64,000 bases of DNA from Cyathus striatus (Eukaryota > Basidiomycota > Agaricomycetes > Agaricales > Nidulariaceae), in the NCBI GenBank assembly GCA_025738555.1, contig JAOVFP010000015.1, positions 3,100,001 to 3,164,000 on the forward strand, in the 5' to 3' direction. The position numbers and the translations under genes were made by a program. Every line of letters starts with the position of its first letter. The stretch's first letter is position 1. Positions 10,973-22,200 of this stretch are shown piece by piece. Under the pieces are notes generated by a model that saw only the letters and a list, made by a program, of their open reading frames with translations, was not told the DNA's origin and made no database searches.

Positions 10973-11472
10973 GTCTTGTTCTGAAGCAAAAGTAAATAGT
11001 TAACTTTGAAACAGAAGGGTTGAACGCTGAAAGTCTTCTAGTTGTGGCTGATGTAGCGACGTCCGCAGAAATATGAGTGGGAGGGCCCTGCTCGACCGAG
11101 GGGGGTTTATTAGATACTCAACCACCCGTGGACTGTGTGCACAACACGCCTTGTGATTAACGTGAATGCAGAACGATTGCGGACAGGCATTGAAAGTGAA
11201 ATGCGATCGGTATCATAACTATTAGATCCACACTGTGCAAGCCTGCGGATTGACAAGGAACATGCTTTCAGAATGAGGCCGAAGAGAGTTGTTCAGACCC
11301 GAAGATTTTGGTAACATTCAACACCTACATCCCAAGTGAAATCATGGCATAAAAGCGGCAGCTGTTATACATACATGTGTTTGTCATCCTACTACTCTAC
11401 ACACGCGAGGTGCTGCAACACGAGCGTCACGTGAACATAACACCCTTGTCGGACTTGTCCTTGTCCTAGGAC
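10973..11472. other. Spacer, no gene seen
   Basis: This 500-bp gap holds the promoter of the F-box gene on one side and the 3' end of SLD2 on the other. I see no conserved ORF, repeat or RNA gene in it. Confidence 0.5.
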
Positions 11473-13072
11473 CTAACATGTGGTGAAATTATCACTAAAG
11501 CTCCCCAACCCCCAAGGTACAGGCTCATCTTCCCAATCGTCTGTATCTTGCGCGTCCTTGAGATCCATAAACTCTACTGTTTCGTTGTCATCCTCTCCAA
11601 CACCCCAAATCTCACCACCGCGACGAGGGTCATAGTGAAGCACTCGACTCCCAGATATTAGACTTCTTACGATCTGTTCTTCTTGACGACTTTGTGTTTT
11701 CGAGTCATCTGGCTGTAGCACCAGCACGCGCAGTAATGTATTAGGGAGGTCACCTTCACTTCGATCTAACTGCATGCTTGTTATACCTTCATGGGAACCA
11801 TGAGGCATATCATGACCTAAAGGAACTTCCGACTTAACATCGGGTAGATCCTCGTCATCAGATATTGTGTTTAATCGCCGTGAATACCTGCCGCCTTTCG
11901 AACCCAAGAGTTTCACTTTAAACTGGCCTCCCTGTGCGTCCCCCCCAGTGTCGGAATTTTCATCTTGCTCGAGTTCGCCCGCTGGATCCTTTGAAATTAA
12001 CATGGTCTTAGACTTATAACCTTCGTTTGCGTTTCCTGGGCGTCGACGAGATACGTTTGGAGGAGAAGGAGGAAGTAGCTTTTCCTTGGATGGTATATGG
12101 GTGTCTGATGGATTCGGGTCTTCTCTACGCCCCACTTTAGATTCATTGGAGTGTAAATATTCTTCCTTCCAATTGAAAATGTCGTTGTCAGTCAGCAGAG
12201 GCTGATTTGCCAATTCTAAGATAGTGCCTACCGAGTACATCTCCACGGATCCAGCTGAATGATCAACGTAGGGACTAGGTGCTTCATGAAGCGGCGCGAC
12301 ACTAATAGCACTAACCTTGTCGTTGAAAAGCTGTCTGAAGAACCTGCCTTGCCCTGACTTTTTGACAGGTGAATCATCTATAGCAACAGCTCGTGGGGCA
12401 GCATCTTCTTCCATGCTATGTTCATCACTTTCTGGGGAGTTTAGGGAAAGAGGAAGTCGAGATAAGCCGGCACGAGATTCCACACGTCTTCTTTTCTCCT
12501 TGTTTGGTGTTGGAGAGACGGGCTCCCCGCGTAGGCGCTTTTTGGCTCGAGACATAGCATTGTCTTTGATCGGAGTTACTGGAGGAAGATGTAGAACTAA
12601 AGGCTGTGCTTCTTGAGCAGCCGAGAATGGATTCGGCGACGGGCTTCGCAACATACGGATGCGGTTAGGACTGGAGACGCCTGGTTTATCATGGCTTGGG
12701 ACCGTTCCTTTCTTTTTAGGAGAAAATGGGTTATAGCTAGACAAAGGTGCAGTTTGCTTCACATTACGTGTACAAGAAAGGACAGATGATCGTGATTCGC
12801 CATAGTTAGGCAAAGTCAAATCCGATGGCGGGGAAAGGGACGACGTGGAGGGTAAAGATTGTGAGTGATTTTGCTTGGAAAGTCGTTTATAAAGTTTGTA
12901 TTTCTCAGCTAAAACGCAATATAAGACAGTGAATTGGGTTAGAAATGATAAACGCGCCTATGGAAGGCAGCTGCTTAATATCAGAAATTGTTGGGTCTCG
13001 GCCATTATTGGCTCTGAAGGAACGTTCCCAGAGCTTTATATCCTTTTTTATTGCTGTGGCTGTATCTGCCAT
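11473..13072 (-). CDS. SLD2: DNA replication regulator SLD2 (Drc1 / RecQ4 N-terminal-like)
   Basis: Two exons, joined across a 49-nt intron (12909-12957), encode 516 residues. The N-terminus (IKKDIKLWERSFRANNGRDPTISDIKQLPSIAEKYKLYKRL) is the conserved Sld2 alpha-helical module. It is followed by SYNPFSPKKK and several SP/TP CDK sites (SPNRIR, SPSPNPF, VSPTPNKEKRRR, SPVKK). In yeast, CDK-phosphorylated Sld2 binds the BRCT repeats of Dpb11 together with Sld3 to load GINS and DNA polymerase epsilon at origins. The C-terminal half is acidic and probably disordered. The intron donor reads GCGCGT, a GC-AG intron: any GT donor nearby breaks the join into IAEKYK. The gene shares a 329-bp divergent promoter with the KEN-box gene, and that promoter contains an ACGCGT box, which suits a G1/S gene. 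Confidence 0.85.
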
Positions 13073-13401
13073 CTTTTAGTGGTATTATTTTGAAGCGAAT
13101 TTAGGAAAGATGGGTTGGGGCTGGGGGTTGGTGAAGGAGACGGGATGGCGGTCCCTTGTCGCGTATGCCACGGTCTGTTCGTCAACGCGTCAACAATGCC
13201 AAACAGCTTCAGAAGCGGTGGTTCAAGTTCAAGTTCAAGTTGCTTGCACAATGCAAGTTGTGGTCATTATTACTTAACTTCAACCTTTCAGCTGGAAAGC
13301 GAGGCCGTGTACACAGTCCATATTCATAGCTCCTCAGGTACATAGCTTTAGCCCCATTGCTGTCTCCCTACTCTAACCCCTGCTCAACAGAAATTCACGA
13401 C
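13073..13401. promoter_or_regulatory. Divergent promoter between SLD2 and the KEN-box gene, with an MluI box
   Basis: These 329 bp separate the two start codons. A perfect ACGCGT palindrome lies at 13185-13190, near the centre (about 115 bp from the SLD2 ATG and 210 bp from the other), with a further CGCG-containing site at 13160-13164. MBF-type factors bind ACGCGT and drive S-phase genes, and Sld2 orthologues are S-phase factors. A coordinate cell-cycle control of both genes is inferred, not shown. Confidence 0.5.
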
Positions 13402-15239
13402 ATGACCTCTGGTCCACGACAAAGCATACTGTCTCTCTTCGACCCTCTCTCTGGGTCTCCGTTAACGACAGCGAACGATGATTCCGACAAGGAGAATATT
13501 GGTCCACCTCGTGGAACATATCTTCTAGATAATTTTCTTCAGTCAACACGTGAGCCATATCATACTGCTCCACGGATACCCAAGAAACGTCTGGTCGATA
13601 TCGGCGATATGACAATCGAGGACGCCTTTCTACCTCTTCTCGAGGATGAAGGAACCGATGACGATTTTACGATTGGCCTTGTCTCAGCAGATGATGATGA
13701 AGACCCCACGCTTACTTTCAAAGATATGGCTAAAGCCGCGACTCCAAGTCCAAAACCTCGCCCAACAGTTCCACGAACCCCTCTGGGCGATCTTCCAATT
13801 GAAGACAGAAGTACGCCTGCATTCAAGATCGATACCCATGCGCGGCCTTCTGTCTTTTTAAAAGATCCCCGCACAGTACATGAAATTCATAATGTGAAGG
13901 AAGTTCAGCACAACCCATCACTTTCCTCAGACTCAGAAATCCCTATTCATATTTCGCCGCCTTCCCCCTCTTCTTTCTCACTTTCTTCGACAACTGTATA
14001 CTGTGACGCGAATTCCTCTTTACGCCCTAATAAAGCACAGTCGTGTAATTCTGCCAATCGTCTTTCCATAGACCTTCAGACATCCTTTCAACTTCAGCTT
14101 CAGTCTCCTGAAGTGACATTTGACCTATTAAACGACAAAATTTCATTTTTTAACTCGAAGGATAGCATGGATTCTTTTTTGGAAGCTCTAGAGGAAGATG
14201 ACAGCTCCGACGTGGACCCCGGTAGAACAATCAAACCTTTCGAATCTCAAGCACGGGGAAAGAAAAATGATATATCGTTTCTACAGCAAGAAGAGAAGTT
14301 GCAAAGTGTGTCGCTTTCTTACCATCTTTCTGTACTTGTGTTCGCTAATATTCTACTAGTCGGTAACGGGGAAGCTTCATCGTTTGAGGATAGCCTTGCA
14401 AAAGGTATGCTTTTCTGAATAAATTATGCCAAGTCCTAGCTTATACGTAATGCAGATGCGGACTTCAGGAAGTTTCCATCCAGCCAAGTGGCAATCTCAA
14501 GTGAGTTTTTATTTCTACTTGCTCTTATTGAAGCTATTAAAGCCTGACGACAGGTACTACTACATTTGCTGCAGTATCCAGTAGAATATCACCGGCTTCA
14601 TTGATTTCTGAGAGCCTTACAGGCAATACGGCTCCTCCACTCCCATCGGTGCCAGCATTGAAGATTGTTAAGCGGCCTATTATAGTCCATGGCGGGCGGT
14701 TAGGTTCTAGTGTAGCGTTGGCTCCTTCCCAATCAAGCTATGCCTCCAGGCAACCACTTCCTGTAAGGCAGACGTTAGAAACCGCGGCGCATATGTTGAC
14801 GAGTTCATTCTCAAATGAAAAGGATATTCCATCGACTTCGTCTTTCAGTATGATAGAAAAACGTATTACATCACAACCGTCAGCAAAAGCTTCTGTTCAA
14901 CCTCGACGTGATGTTGGCCCCCGCCGTATTCTTGTTTCGCAGGCTCCTCCGTCGTCATCTCTGACGCAGGGTAAGACAAATCTAGAATGTCCGTCTGGAT
15001 TATCCAATGGACCACGACGCGTTCCTATCGCACCGACAGTATGCAAGGGATCTTCAAGTACCACTATGTCGAAATCGGGGCAGCGCCCTTCTCCTCCTTC
15101 AAGCACAGTTGTCAGTTCCGGTTTGCCCAAGCCAACACTAAAGACAGGTATTCCTAGGCTTACATCGGGGTCGCATGTTGGAAGTGGGAGGAATGGAAAT
15201 ATGAAAAAGACTACGATCCCGGCACGACGCATACTATAA
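13402..15239 (+). CDS. KEN-box-containing disordered protein, possibly cell-cycle related
   Basis: Four exons (13402-14305, 14360-14404, 14456-14500, 14554-15239) give 559 residues with no frame break. I do not recognise a catalytic domain. The N-terminus has a KEN box (DSDKENIGPP, about residue 30), a typical APC/C-Cdh1 degron. Nearby are RIPKKRLVDIGDMTIEDAF and TPRTPLGDLPIED; these resemble D-box-like and CDK-site clusters. The middle is acidic and the C-terminus is basic and rich in S/P (RPIIVHGG, RRILVSQAPPS, KKTTIPARRIL). A degradable cell-cycle regulator (for example securin-like) is possible, but this is only inference from the KEN box and from sharing a promoter with SLD2. The first intron (54 nt) is a multiple of three and lacks a stop, so it could be retained. 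Confidence 0.6.
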
Positions 15240-15663
15240 TTACTGCATAGCGATACAATTACTTAGGTACTGCCTGACTTAAGTTGTACCTAACTCACAT
15301 TTTTCATACAATGTAGAATAGTTGGCATATCTTATCTGATAGTGACGTTATTGATGATTGGATAACATTTAGTTTTCTGGTGGAGGATGCGGTCTGGTGG
15401 GGTTCGTTCGCTTTGCGATTTGATGCACTGACACTGTACACAAGTACATACGTCGCTTATGATGGCACGCCATTATTATCACGCCGACGTCGACGTAAAT
15501 ATCTCTGTCCTCTTTTGGCCGGTCTGCACAGAGTCGTCGCTGCGAGGCCACTGCTCACACGTTCCTTTTATCCGATCCAATCCAATATAGTTCACCAGTG
15601 TAATGCCCCCTGTAAAGGTGGGGAAAGGCCAGGTATTTCAATCTCGTTTTATGATCTTCTGAA
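15240..15663. other. Spacer / probable promoter of the Pal1-like gene
   Basis: Open frames of 60-98 codons exist on both strands here (around 15369-15676) but none shows family features. It starts with an AT-rich tract containing ACTTAGGTACT-like words and otherwise looks like 3' UTR and promoter. Confidence 0.45.
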
Positions 15664-17684
15664 ATGTCTCCCGTAAAGTCCCCTCACCCCAAATCGTCAC
15701 GGACAGATTTTCCGGAAAGGCTCAAGAACGTTCCTTCTTCGTTGTATGATGATCCAGCCTTCTCATCTGACCCCACGCTGCATCCATACTTTGTTGCGAA
15801 TCACAGTTCTCATGTTTCTAGTACGCTTCCACATCCCAGGCATCTCAAAGCAGATGGAAAGGGCAGCCGCGGAAAGCCGGCTCATACCAGTGGCATGTCT
15901 GCTAGTAGTTTCAGAGACCTACCCACCTTTCCTCTCCCTTCAACCTCACTTGATGGACAAACAGCCACTCCCCGCACTCCCTGGTCAGTAGCCACCAAGT
16001 CTTCATACACTCCTTCTCCGAGCGCTACAGGTTATTCTCCCAGCAACATGCGTCCTGCTCCTCTCACAGACAGCAGCGCAGAATTTTCTGGAACGCGTTT
16101 AGGAAATTTAACATTAGATGGAGAAGCCGTGAGTTTCTCGGGAAATACTGGCCTACCACCTCTGCCACTCTTGCCAGTGCCGTCCCGCTTATCTGCACAG
16201 AAACGATCAGCCAGGCGTCCTCCCCCTCCGCCATATACTGAGGTGCCGAACGCCATGTCCTTTATTCGCTCGAGAGGCGTTAGATTGCCTCCCCACAATC
16301 AAGGATCTGAGGTGTCGAGCTCGGTTTCAGATGTGGCCTGCATTCATGGATCGCGCGATAAAAAGGTACTTGACCGCATAGATGAACTGGATGAAACCAA
16401 TCCTCTGGGGATTTCCTTGCACCACGAAAGCCCATATGAAGCTATTAGTCGGTTGGTACAACCAATCCATCCAAGCGGTCGCAACATGGCTGGCCGTGGT
16501 ACTGATGGCATGTACCGAAATGAGCATTTAACCGCTCCAAACGTAATATATTTGCTATATATTTGTCCATGTAGTTGCTCAGAGATTGTTTTCTGCAGGT
16601 GCCTACGCCTTCTCATTCAGTAGCTGGGGCTTCTTTAAACCTTCCTCCAGGAGCGTTTTCATTCCAGCCGGAGGTTGTGCAATCACCTGTAATGGAGTCC
16701 AAGGATGCCAATGGCGCGAGCATTAATGCTTACGCAGATGACATACATATGTCTACTATGGGACACTCCGGTCCCAGTAACCACTGGAACACCATAGATG
16801 GGACTTCTGAACCTTATCCTTCCAGCACAATTCTTCGGGTCAGCGCTAAACAATATGTTGAGTTTGATCCTTATGATCCTGTAAACCTTGAAGGTCCGAT
16901 TGCAGTACAGCGAAACCTTCAATCTACCCGTAATGAAGAATATGGGTTGCCCATTAATCAAGGATTGCTAACCTCAACGCATACAGGATCTAATGAAAGA
17001 GTTCAGAATACAGGTTCCATTTGGCAATCAATCGATGGAAGAGGAGATATAGATTACCCTAATCAATCGATGCAGCATGATCAGTTTCTACAAAGCGGCA
17101 TGAAATCTGCCCAAGCGATTGATTCCAATAATGTGGCACGAGTGAACAACAAGACGGTTAGCATGCACCTTCGTACAAGTTCTGCAAATGGCACTGGAAC
17201 GAATTCTCAGCAACCTTCGCTCATCGACGGTCATAGTATGATACAGTACATCAAAAGCAGCTCAGGATCATCACAGATATCTCGTTTGTCCGGAAAGCCC
17301 CAATCTCGCTATCTTCCGAAAAAACTTGTCATGCCAGCCCCCCTTCAAAGTTCTGTAGTTGTAGCGCCAACATTTAATCAAGAGATGGATAACAAACAAC
17401 CAGGAGTTACGTTGCACCGTCGAATGGTTCACCAACCTAGTTTTATACCTACTGGTAGCGATAAAGGTTCCGTAGGCAAAGCCCAAGATATACCTACATC
17501 TGTTGCTCGAAAACTTCGGAAGAGAACAACTTCGACCGTAACTCCAACGGTTGGGGTGAATAACTTTCAAGGAGTTCGTTTTGCAGACGCTCCAAATATA
17601 TCAATAACAGAGAACGAGCTGAGACACAGTGTACCGTTGGCCGCAAAAAAACGAGTACTAAGTAAAAAGAGAGTAGGTGTTTAG
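15664..17684 (+). CDS. Disordered Pal1-like protein with HHESPYEA motif
   Basis: Two exons (15664-16542, 16599-17684) encode 654 residues. Most of it is low-complexity, rich in S, P, T and N, with a proline run (RRPPPPPY). One ordered-looking island at about residues 237-260 reads LDRIDELDETNPLGISLHHESPYEA. This resembles the HHDGPFDA-type motif of fungal Pal1 proteins, which associate with Sla2 at endocytic sites and shape the cell wall at growing tips. The assignment rests on that one motif and is tentative. A second conserved-looking piece is VEFDPYDPVNLEGP, and the C-terminus is strongly basic (KKRVLSKKRVGV). The ATG used is the first in the open frame. Two other polarity/secretion genes (Tea1-like, SEC8) lie elsewhere in the window. 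Confidence 0.5.
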
Positions 17685-18056
17685 CATGGCCGCACAGGTA
17701 TAATTTCATTTTATTAGCTTCGTGTAGTTCCAAGTTACACTGCTATTTTTCTGTGCTTTCGTTTTCGATGGTAATCTCCATGTACCATGTACTCGCTTGT
17801 CATTATTCATTATGGACTTATTTTGACATATCCATAAATATAGAAGTAGATAGATAAATAGTTATTACGTTCTATTAATCGCGGAGGTATGCAAGTATGA
17901 CATTTGATACAATTTACGAACGATTGTAATACCGGTATATACGCAGCTGGTCTGTTCCACCGTCGGCGAATTACTCATTGCAAGTCTTTTCGGAAAGAAA
18001 CCGAGAATACAGTAAATGTGCTTCAGCACCTATAAAGCTACCGTGTATAGTAAAGA
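17685..18056. other. Convergent 3' spacer
   Basis: This AT-rich stretch lies between the 3' ends of the Pal1-like gene and SF3A2. It probably contains both polyadenylation regions. No gene is seen. Confidence 0.5.
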
Positions 18057-18917
18057 TCAGTATGTCAATCGAAACATGAACTGAAAGCTGTATTGCTTTG
18101 TATCTGGATCCCAATGGGACCAATTCCAATACCCTGCATCGTCGGTCTCATCTTCAATTTCTCTAGCAGGAATTCTAAATGCAATAGTTTCATACGGTTC
18201 AGCAGCGACCTGTAATATTGTTAGTTTTCTTTGGTAGCATAAAAAACAGACAGGCACACAATAAGATACTGGTATGCCTTGTTCGGCGGTTCCCGCTTCT
18301 GCTCCCAAGCACTCATAAATCGCCTTCTCGGCAGGACATTGTTTTTGATTTGTGGGAGGTGGACTTGGACCATCATTCCTTCCTTGCCTGTGTCACGGTC
18401 CCTGACCTTCGTCACCCGATATCCAGGACGACCAATTTTTAAAAATACTTTGCGTTGGATGTTACTTTGTGCAGGCGCAATCATCAGCTGAGTGTCCTTA
18501 GCATCGCGGGCGGCTCTTCGAGCGAGGTTAGTTTGATGTTTCTTCCCTTGCGTGTGAGCGAGATACGATCCTTCATTTGTATGAAGAGTCAGGCACAAGC
18601 GACACTCGAGAGAGCCAAGATGATTGCGCAAAATGTAGGGGTCCTACGAACATAGTGAGAGCTAAGCTAAGGACTCCGTAATGTTGCTCACCTTAGCCAG
18701 ATCAATGGTTTCCAGCGCAAGCTTCCTAAGGCGTTCACGGCGGTCTACATTCGTCTCTGAAGCCCCTGCAACACCACCCCCACCGAATTTAGATCCTACC
18801 CTGTTCTAGCAAGCAATTTAGCTTAAGACTTGTAGATGAAAAGGAATGTGATTCACCTGATAATCTGAAAAATAGTTTGGTAGATGAATAAAACGAGACA
18901 AGAAATCACTGACCCAT
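18057..18917 (-). CDS. Splicing factor 3A subunit 2 (SF3A2 / Prp11 / SAP62)
   Basis: Five exons give 220 residues: 18914-18917 (4 nt), 18857-18864 (8 nt), 18692-18805, 18260-18643 and 18057-18209. The first two are microexons that together encode MDYQ. The protein reads NRVGSKFGGGGVAGASETN, then DPYILRNHLGSLECRLCLTLHTNEGSYLAHTQGKKH. This is the single matrin-type C2H2 zinc finger (C-x2-C...H-x5-H) of SF3A2. The rest is APAQ...FLKIGRPGYRVTK and YLIVAAEPYETIAFRIP. SF3A2 belongs to the U2 snRNP SF3a complex that helps fix U2 at the branch point. The metazoan proline-rich C-terminal tail is absent, as in yeasts. It is divergent from RRP5, with 291 bp between starts. Confidence 0.93.
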
Positions 18918-19208
18918 ATTAGATATAAGAACGTATTAAAATCAGAGGCGGTTCGAAGCAGGCTCAGCTAGTGATGCGCAGTAAGTATGCACAAAGTAAA
19001 TTGTGAGTCCAAAGCAAGTTCAAAGTTGTCGGTGTCAAGTTTCAACACTTCGATGATCTTACGTACGTAAATATTTGTCAAATGCCTCAGAAATAAATAT
19101 AAAATCGAGATCTGAGTAGGGACCAAAAATTCTGGTTTCGCTTGTGAAGAGGCCATATCTGAGGGATTCAATACCTTCCCTTCCTCCATCTCCTCATCGT
19201 CCTTTCAT

Positions 19209-22200
19209 ATGGCTGCACAGAAACGCGTACTAGATGATGCCGTTACTTCTCGTCATCCAAAAAAATCGAAAATAGATAACTTGGACAATCATCCCTCTCA
19301 TGTTTCGGCACAAGAAGAAGTTGACTTTCCTCGCGGTGGAGGCACTTCATTTACACCGTTAGAAGTCAAGGCGATTCGTGCGGAAGCAGTCAAGGAGGCT
19401 GATAAGAAGCTTTTCCAACAGGTAGGTGATTCTTGAAACGGTGTCGCAATTATACCAAAAGAATACCCAGGATTCGCAAGACGAGACGAAGGAAAAGAAA
19501 AGGAAAAGAAAACATCAGACAGGTGTCGGGCATGTCTCAGAGAAGAGTGAGCGTACACGCGTTGAGCATCTTAATTACAAGGTCTCTAAACAATTTGACC
19601 TCTTTTTCTGCATCGCAAACCTAATTAATCTGCACAGAAAATAAACGTCGGGATGAGAATTCTAGGTCAAGTCGTCCTTATTCTTCCACTGTCTATAGTG
19701 GTTTCTCTTCCCAACCAAATGTTCGGCCATATTCCTATAACCAATATCAATACCCATTTCACTCGACTTTTGGAGGCAGAGGAACAAAGTATCGATATCA
19801 GTGATGACGAGGACGAAAATGTAGATTCCGCAGCTCGAATTCCTGAGCTATTGGATATTTTTTGCGCCGGACAATATGTTCGGACGATAGTTACGGCCGT
19901 GCATGCATCGGGTACCAACGACGCATCTGGTATTTCAAAATCAAGAAATGAAGTGGCAAGAGCTAGCAAACGACTGGAGTTAAGTGTAGACCCAGCGCTT
20001 GTAAATGCGGGAGTTCAGAAGGTTGACCTCAAGCCAGGCTTTGTACGTATACCTACTTTTTATGCCATCCATAACTGAAAATTTGAAGACTTTGTCTGCC
20101 ACTGTGAAAAGCTTGGAAGACCATGGGTATATCCTGGATATGGGAATCCGGGATACCTCTGGTTTTCTCTCGTTTAAAGATCCAGGCATTAGTTCTATAA
20201 ACAGAACTTGTCTGTCGGGCAGCTTGTCAATGCTACCATCTCCCAAGGCACTTCGAACGGAAGAACCTACAATGTTAGCGTCGACCCCACCACGTTCGCC
20301 TCATCTTGTCTTACGGAAGTATCGTCGGTGTCTTCAATTTTACCAGGAGCGCTTGTTCAAGGTTTGATCACTGCTTGCCACTCTGACGGCATTGTCTTGC
20401 AAGTTTTAGGTTTTTTTGATGGCACTATTGATAGCATTCATCTTCGCCACGGTGAGCCTAAGGTTGGCAAGAAGATTAAAGCCCGAGTCATATACGAATA
20501 TTCCTCTTCTCCTATTCGCTTCTCGCTGGCTACTGTAGATCATTTAGCTCAACTGGAAGATTGGACTGGCGAGGAAATGGAGGATGACACACGAAACAAG
20601 AAATCCATTCGAGACTCATATCCTATCGGAACATTTTTAGATCCAATTAAGGTGAAGAGGGTTGAAGCAGAACGTGGATTGTTTGTTGAGGTACACCCTG
20701 GGATTGATGGATTCGTTCATGTAAGTATTAGTAATTCCACAGTGTCATTTTCTTACTTCTTGTTAGATATCACACGTCTCTGACGAGCACATCCCATCTT
20801 TGTCCACGAATAGTTCTTGGAAACCTGGATCATTACACCGAGCTCGCGTTGTAGGATACTTTGATTTCGATGGGCTGCTGCAACTGTCGTTAAAACGATT
20901 TGTTCTGGATCAAAAATTCCTCCAAGTTGCCGACCTTTCAGTCGGGGAAGTAGTTAAAGGCACGATCAAGAAGTTGACGGACACAAATTTATTTGTTTCA
21001 CTATCCGGCAATGTAGATGGCGTTATATGGCCCATTCACTATGCTGATATCATGTTGAAACACCCTACTAAGCGCTTCAAGCTGGGATCCACTATTAGAT
21101 GTAGGGTAGGGTCGATCAGAATTATCGAAAGTCCATTGCTTAAGTCTCTACAGGTTTTAGTCGTGGACCCTGCTCGTCAACGCATCTTTTTAACTGCAAA
21201 GAAGACCTTGATAGATTCGGAATTGCCGATTCTTTCTAATTTCGAGAAAGCGAAGCCCGGGATGACGACGCACGCTGTAGTTACCAGAGTTCATGACAAA
21301 CACATCATCGCGGAGTTTTATAATGGCTTAAGAGCCATTATCCCCATGAAAGAGGCCAGGTAAGATGTTTACCGTGTGCATTAGGAATGTGAACTTATAC
21401 TTTATAGTGAAACTCCCTTGAAAACGTTGACAGAGGCTTTTCAAGTTGGGAAGGTTATTCGTGTCCGCATCATTGCCACAGAAAAGGAAACCAGACGCAT
21501 CATTGCTAGTGTCAAACAGACTTCGGGCGTCGATACGAATAATATCAACGCCATTGAGATTGGTGACACAGTGGACGCAACAATATCGGATATTCATAAA
21601 GACAACATTGTTCTTACATTGCAGCAAACGAAAATCCGAGCGCTACTTTCCCTCAAGAATTTGGCCAACCAGCGCAACTTGTCCTTACCTCAGCTTCGTG
21701 CCAATTTAAAGGTTGGAGAGCAGCTCACTGGACTTATCGTTGTGACACGGAATGTCGATAAAGGAATTGTCATTGTAGCCAATAAACCAAAGGCTAAAAT
21801 ACTTTTGCCAAACAATAACTCTTCCTTATCTCTGGACGATGCAGCTATTGGGCAACTCGTTGGTGGTCGTGTTACACGACATACACGTTATGGGGCACTA
21901 ATAAAGATTACCAATCATATTGGAGGTATTCTCCACCTTACAGATGCCTTGGATGATTACGGTGCAGGTTCCGCGCTACCTCCAATAGATTCAATCATAA
22001 AGGCCAGAGTAGTCGATGTTGATCACGACAAGAAACAGCTGGTTTTATCTACCCGAGCTTCTAGACTTCATCCTGATATCCAACAGAATATCGTCGACAG
22101 AGAAATTAATGCCATTACTGAGTTGAGTGTGGGGGATACAATCCGTGGCTACATAAAGAACGTAGGAGACCATGGCTTGTTCGTTAGCATCGGTCGAAGC

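Noticed and set aside
10569..11003. 144-codon plus-strand ORF opposite the F-box gene
   Set aside because: It is a shadow frame: the minus strand encodes the recognisable F-box here and the plus-strand translation has no features.
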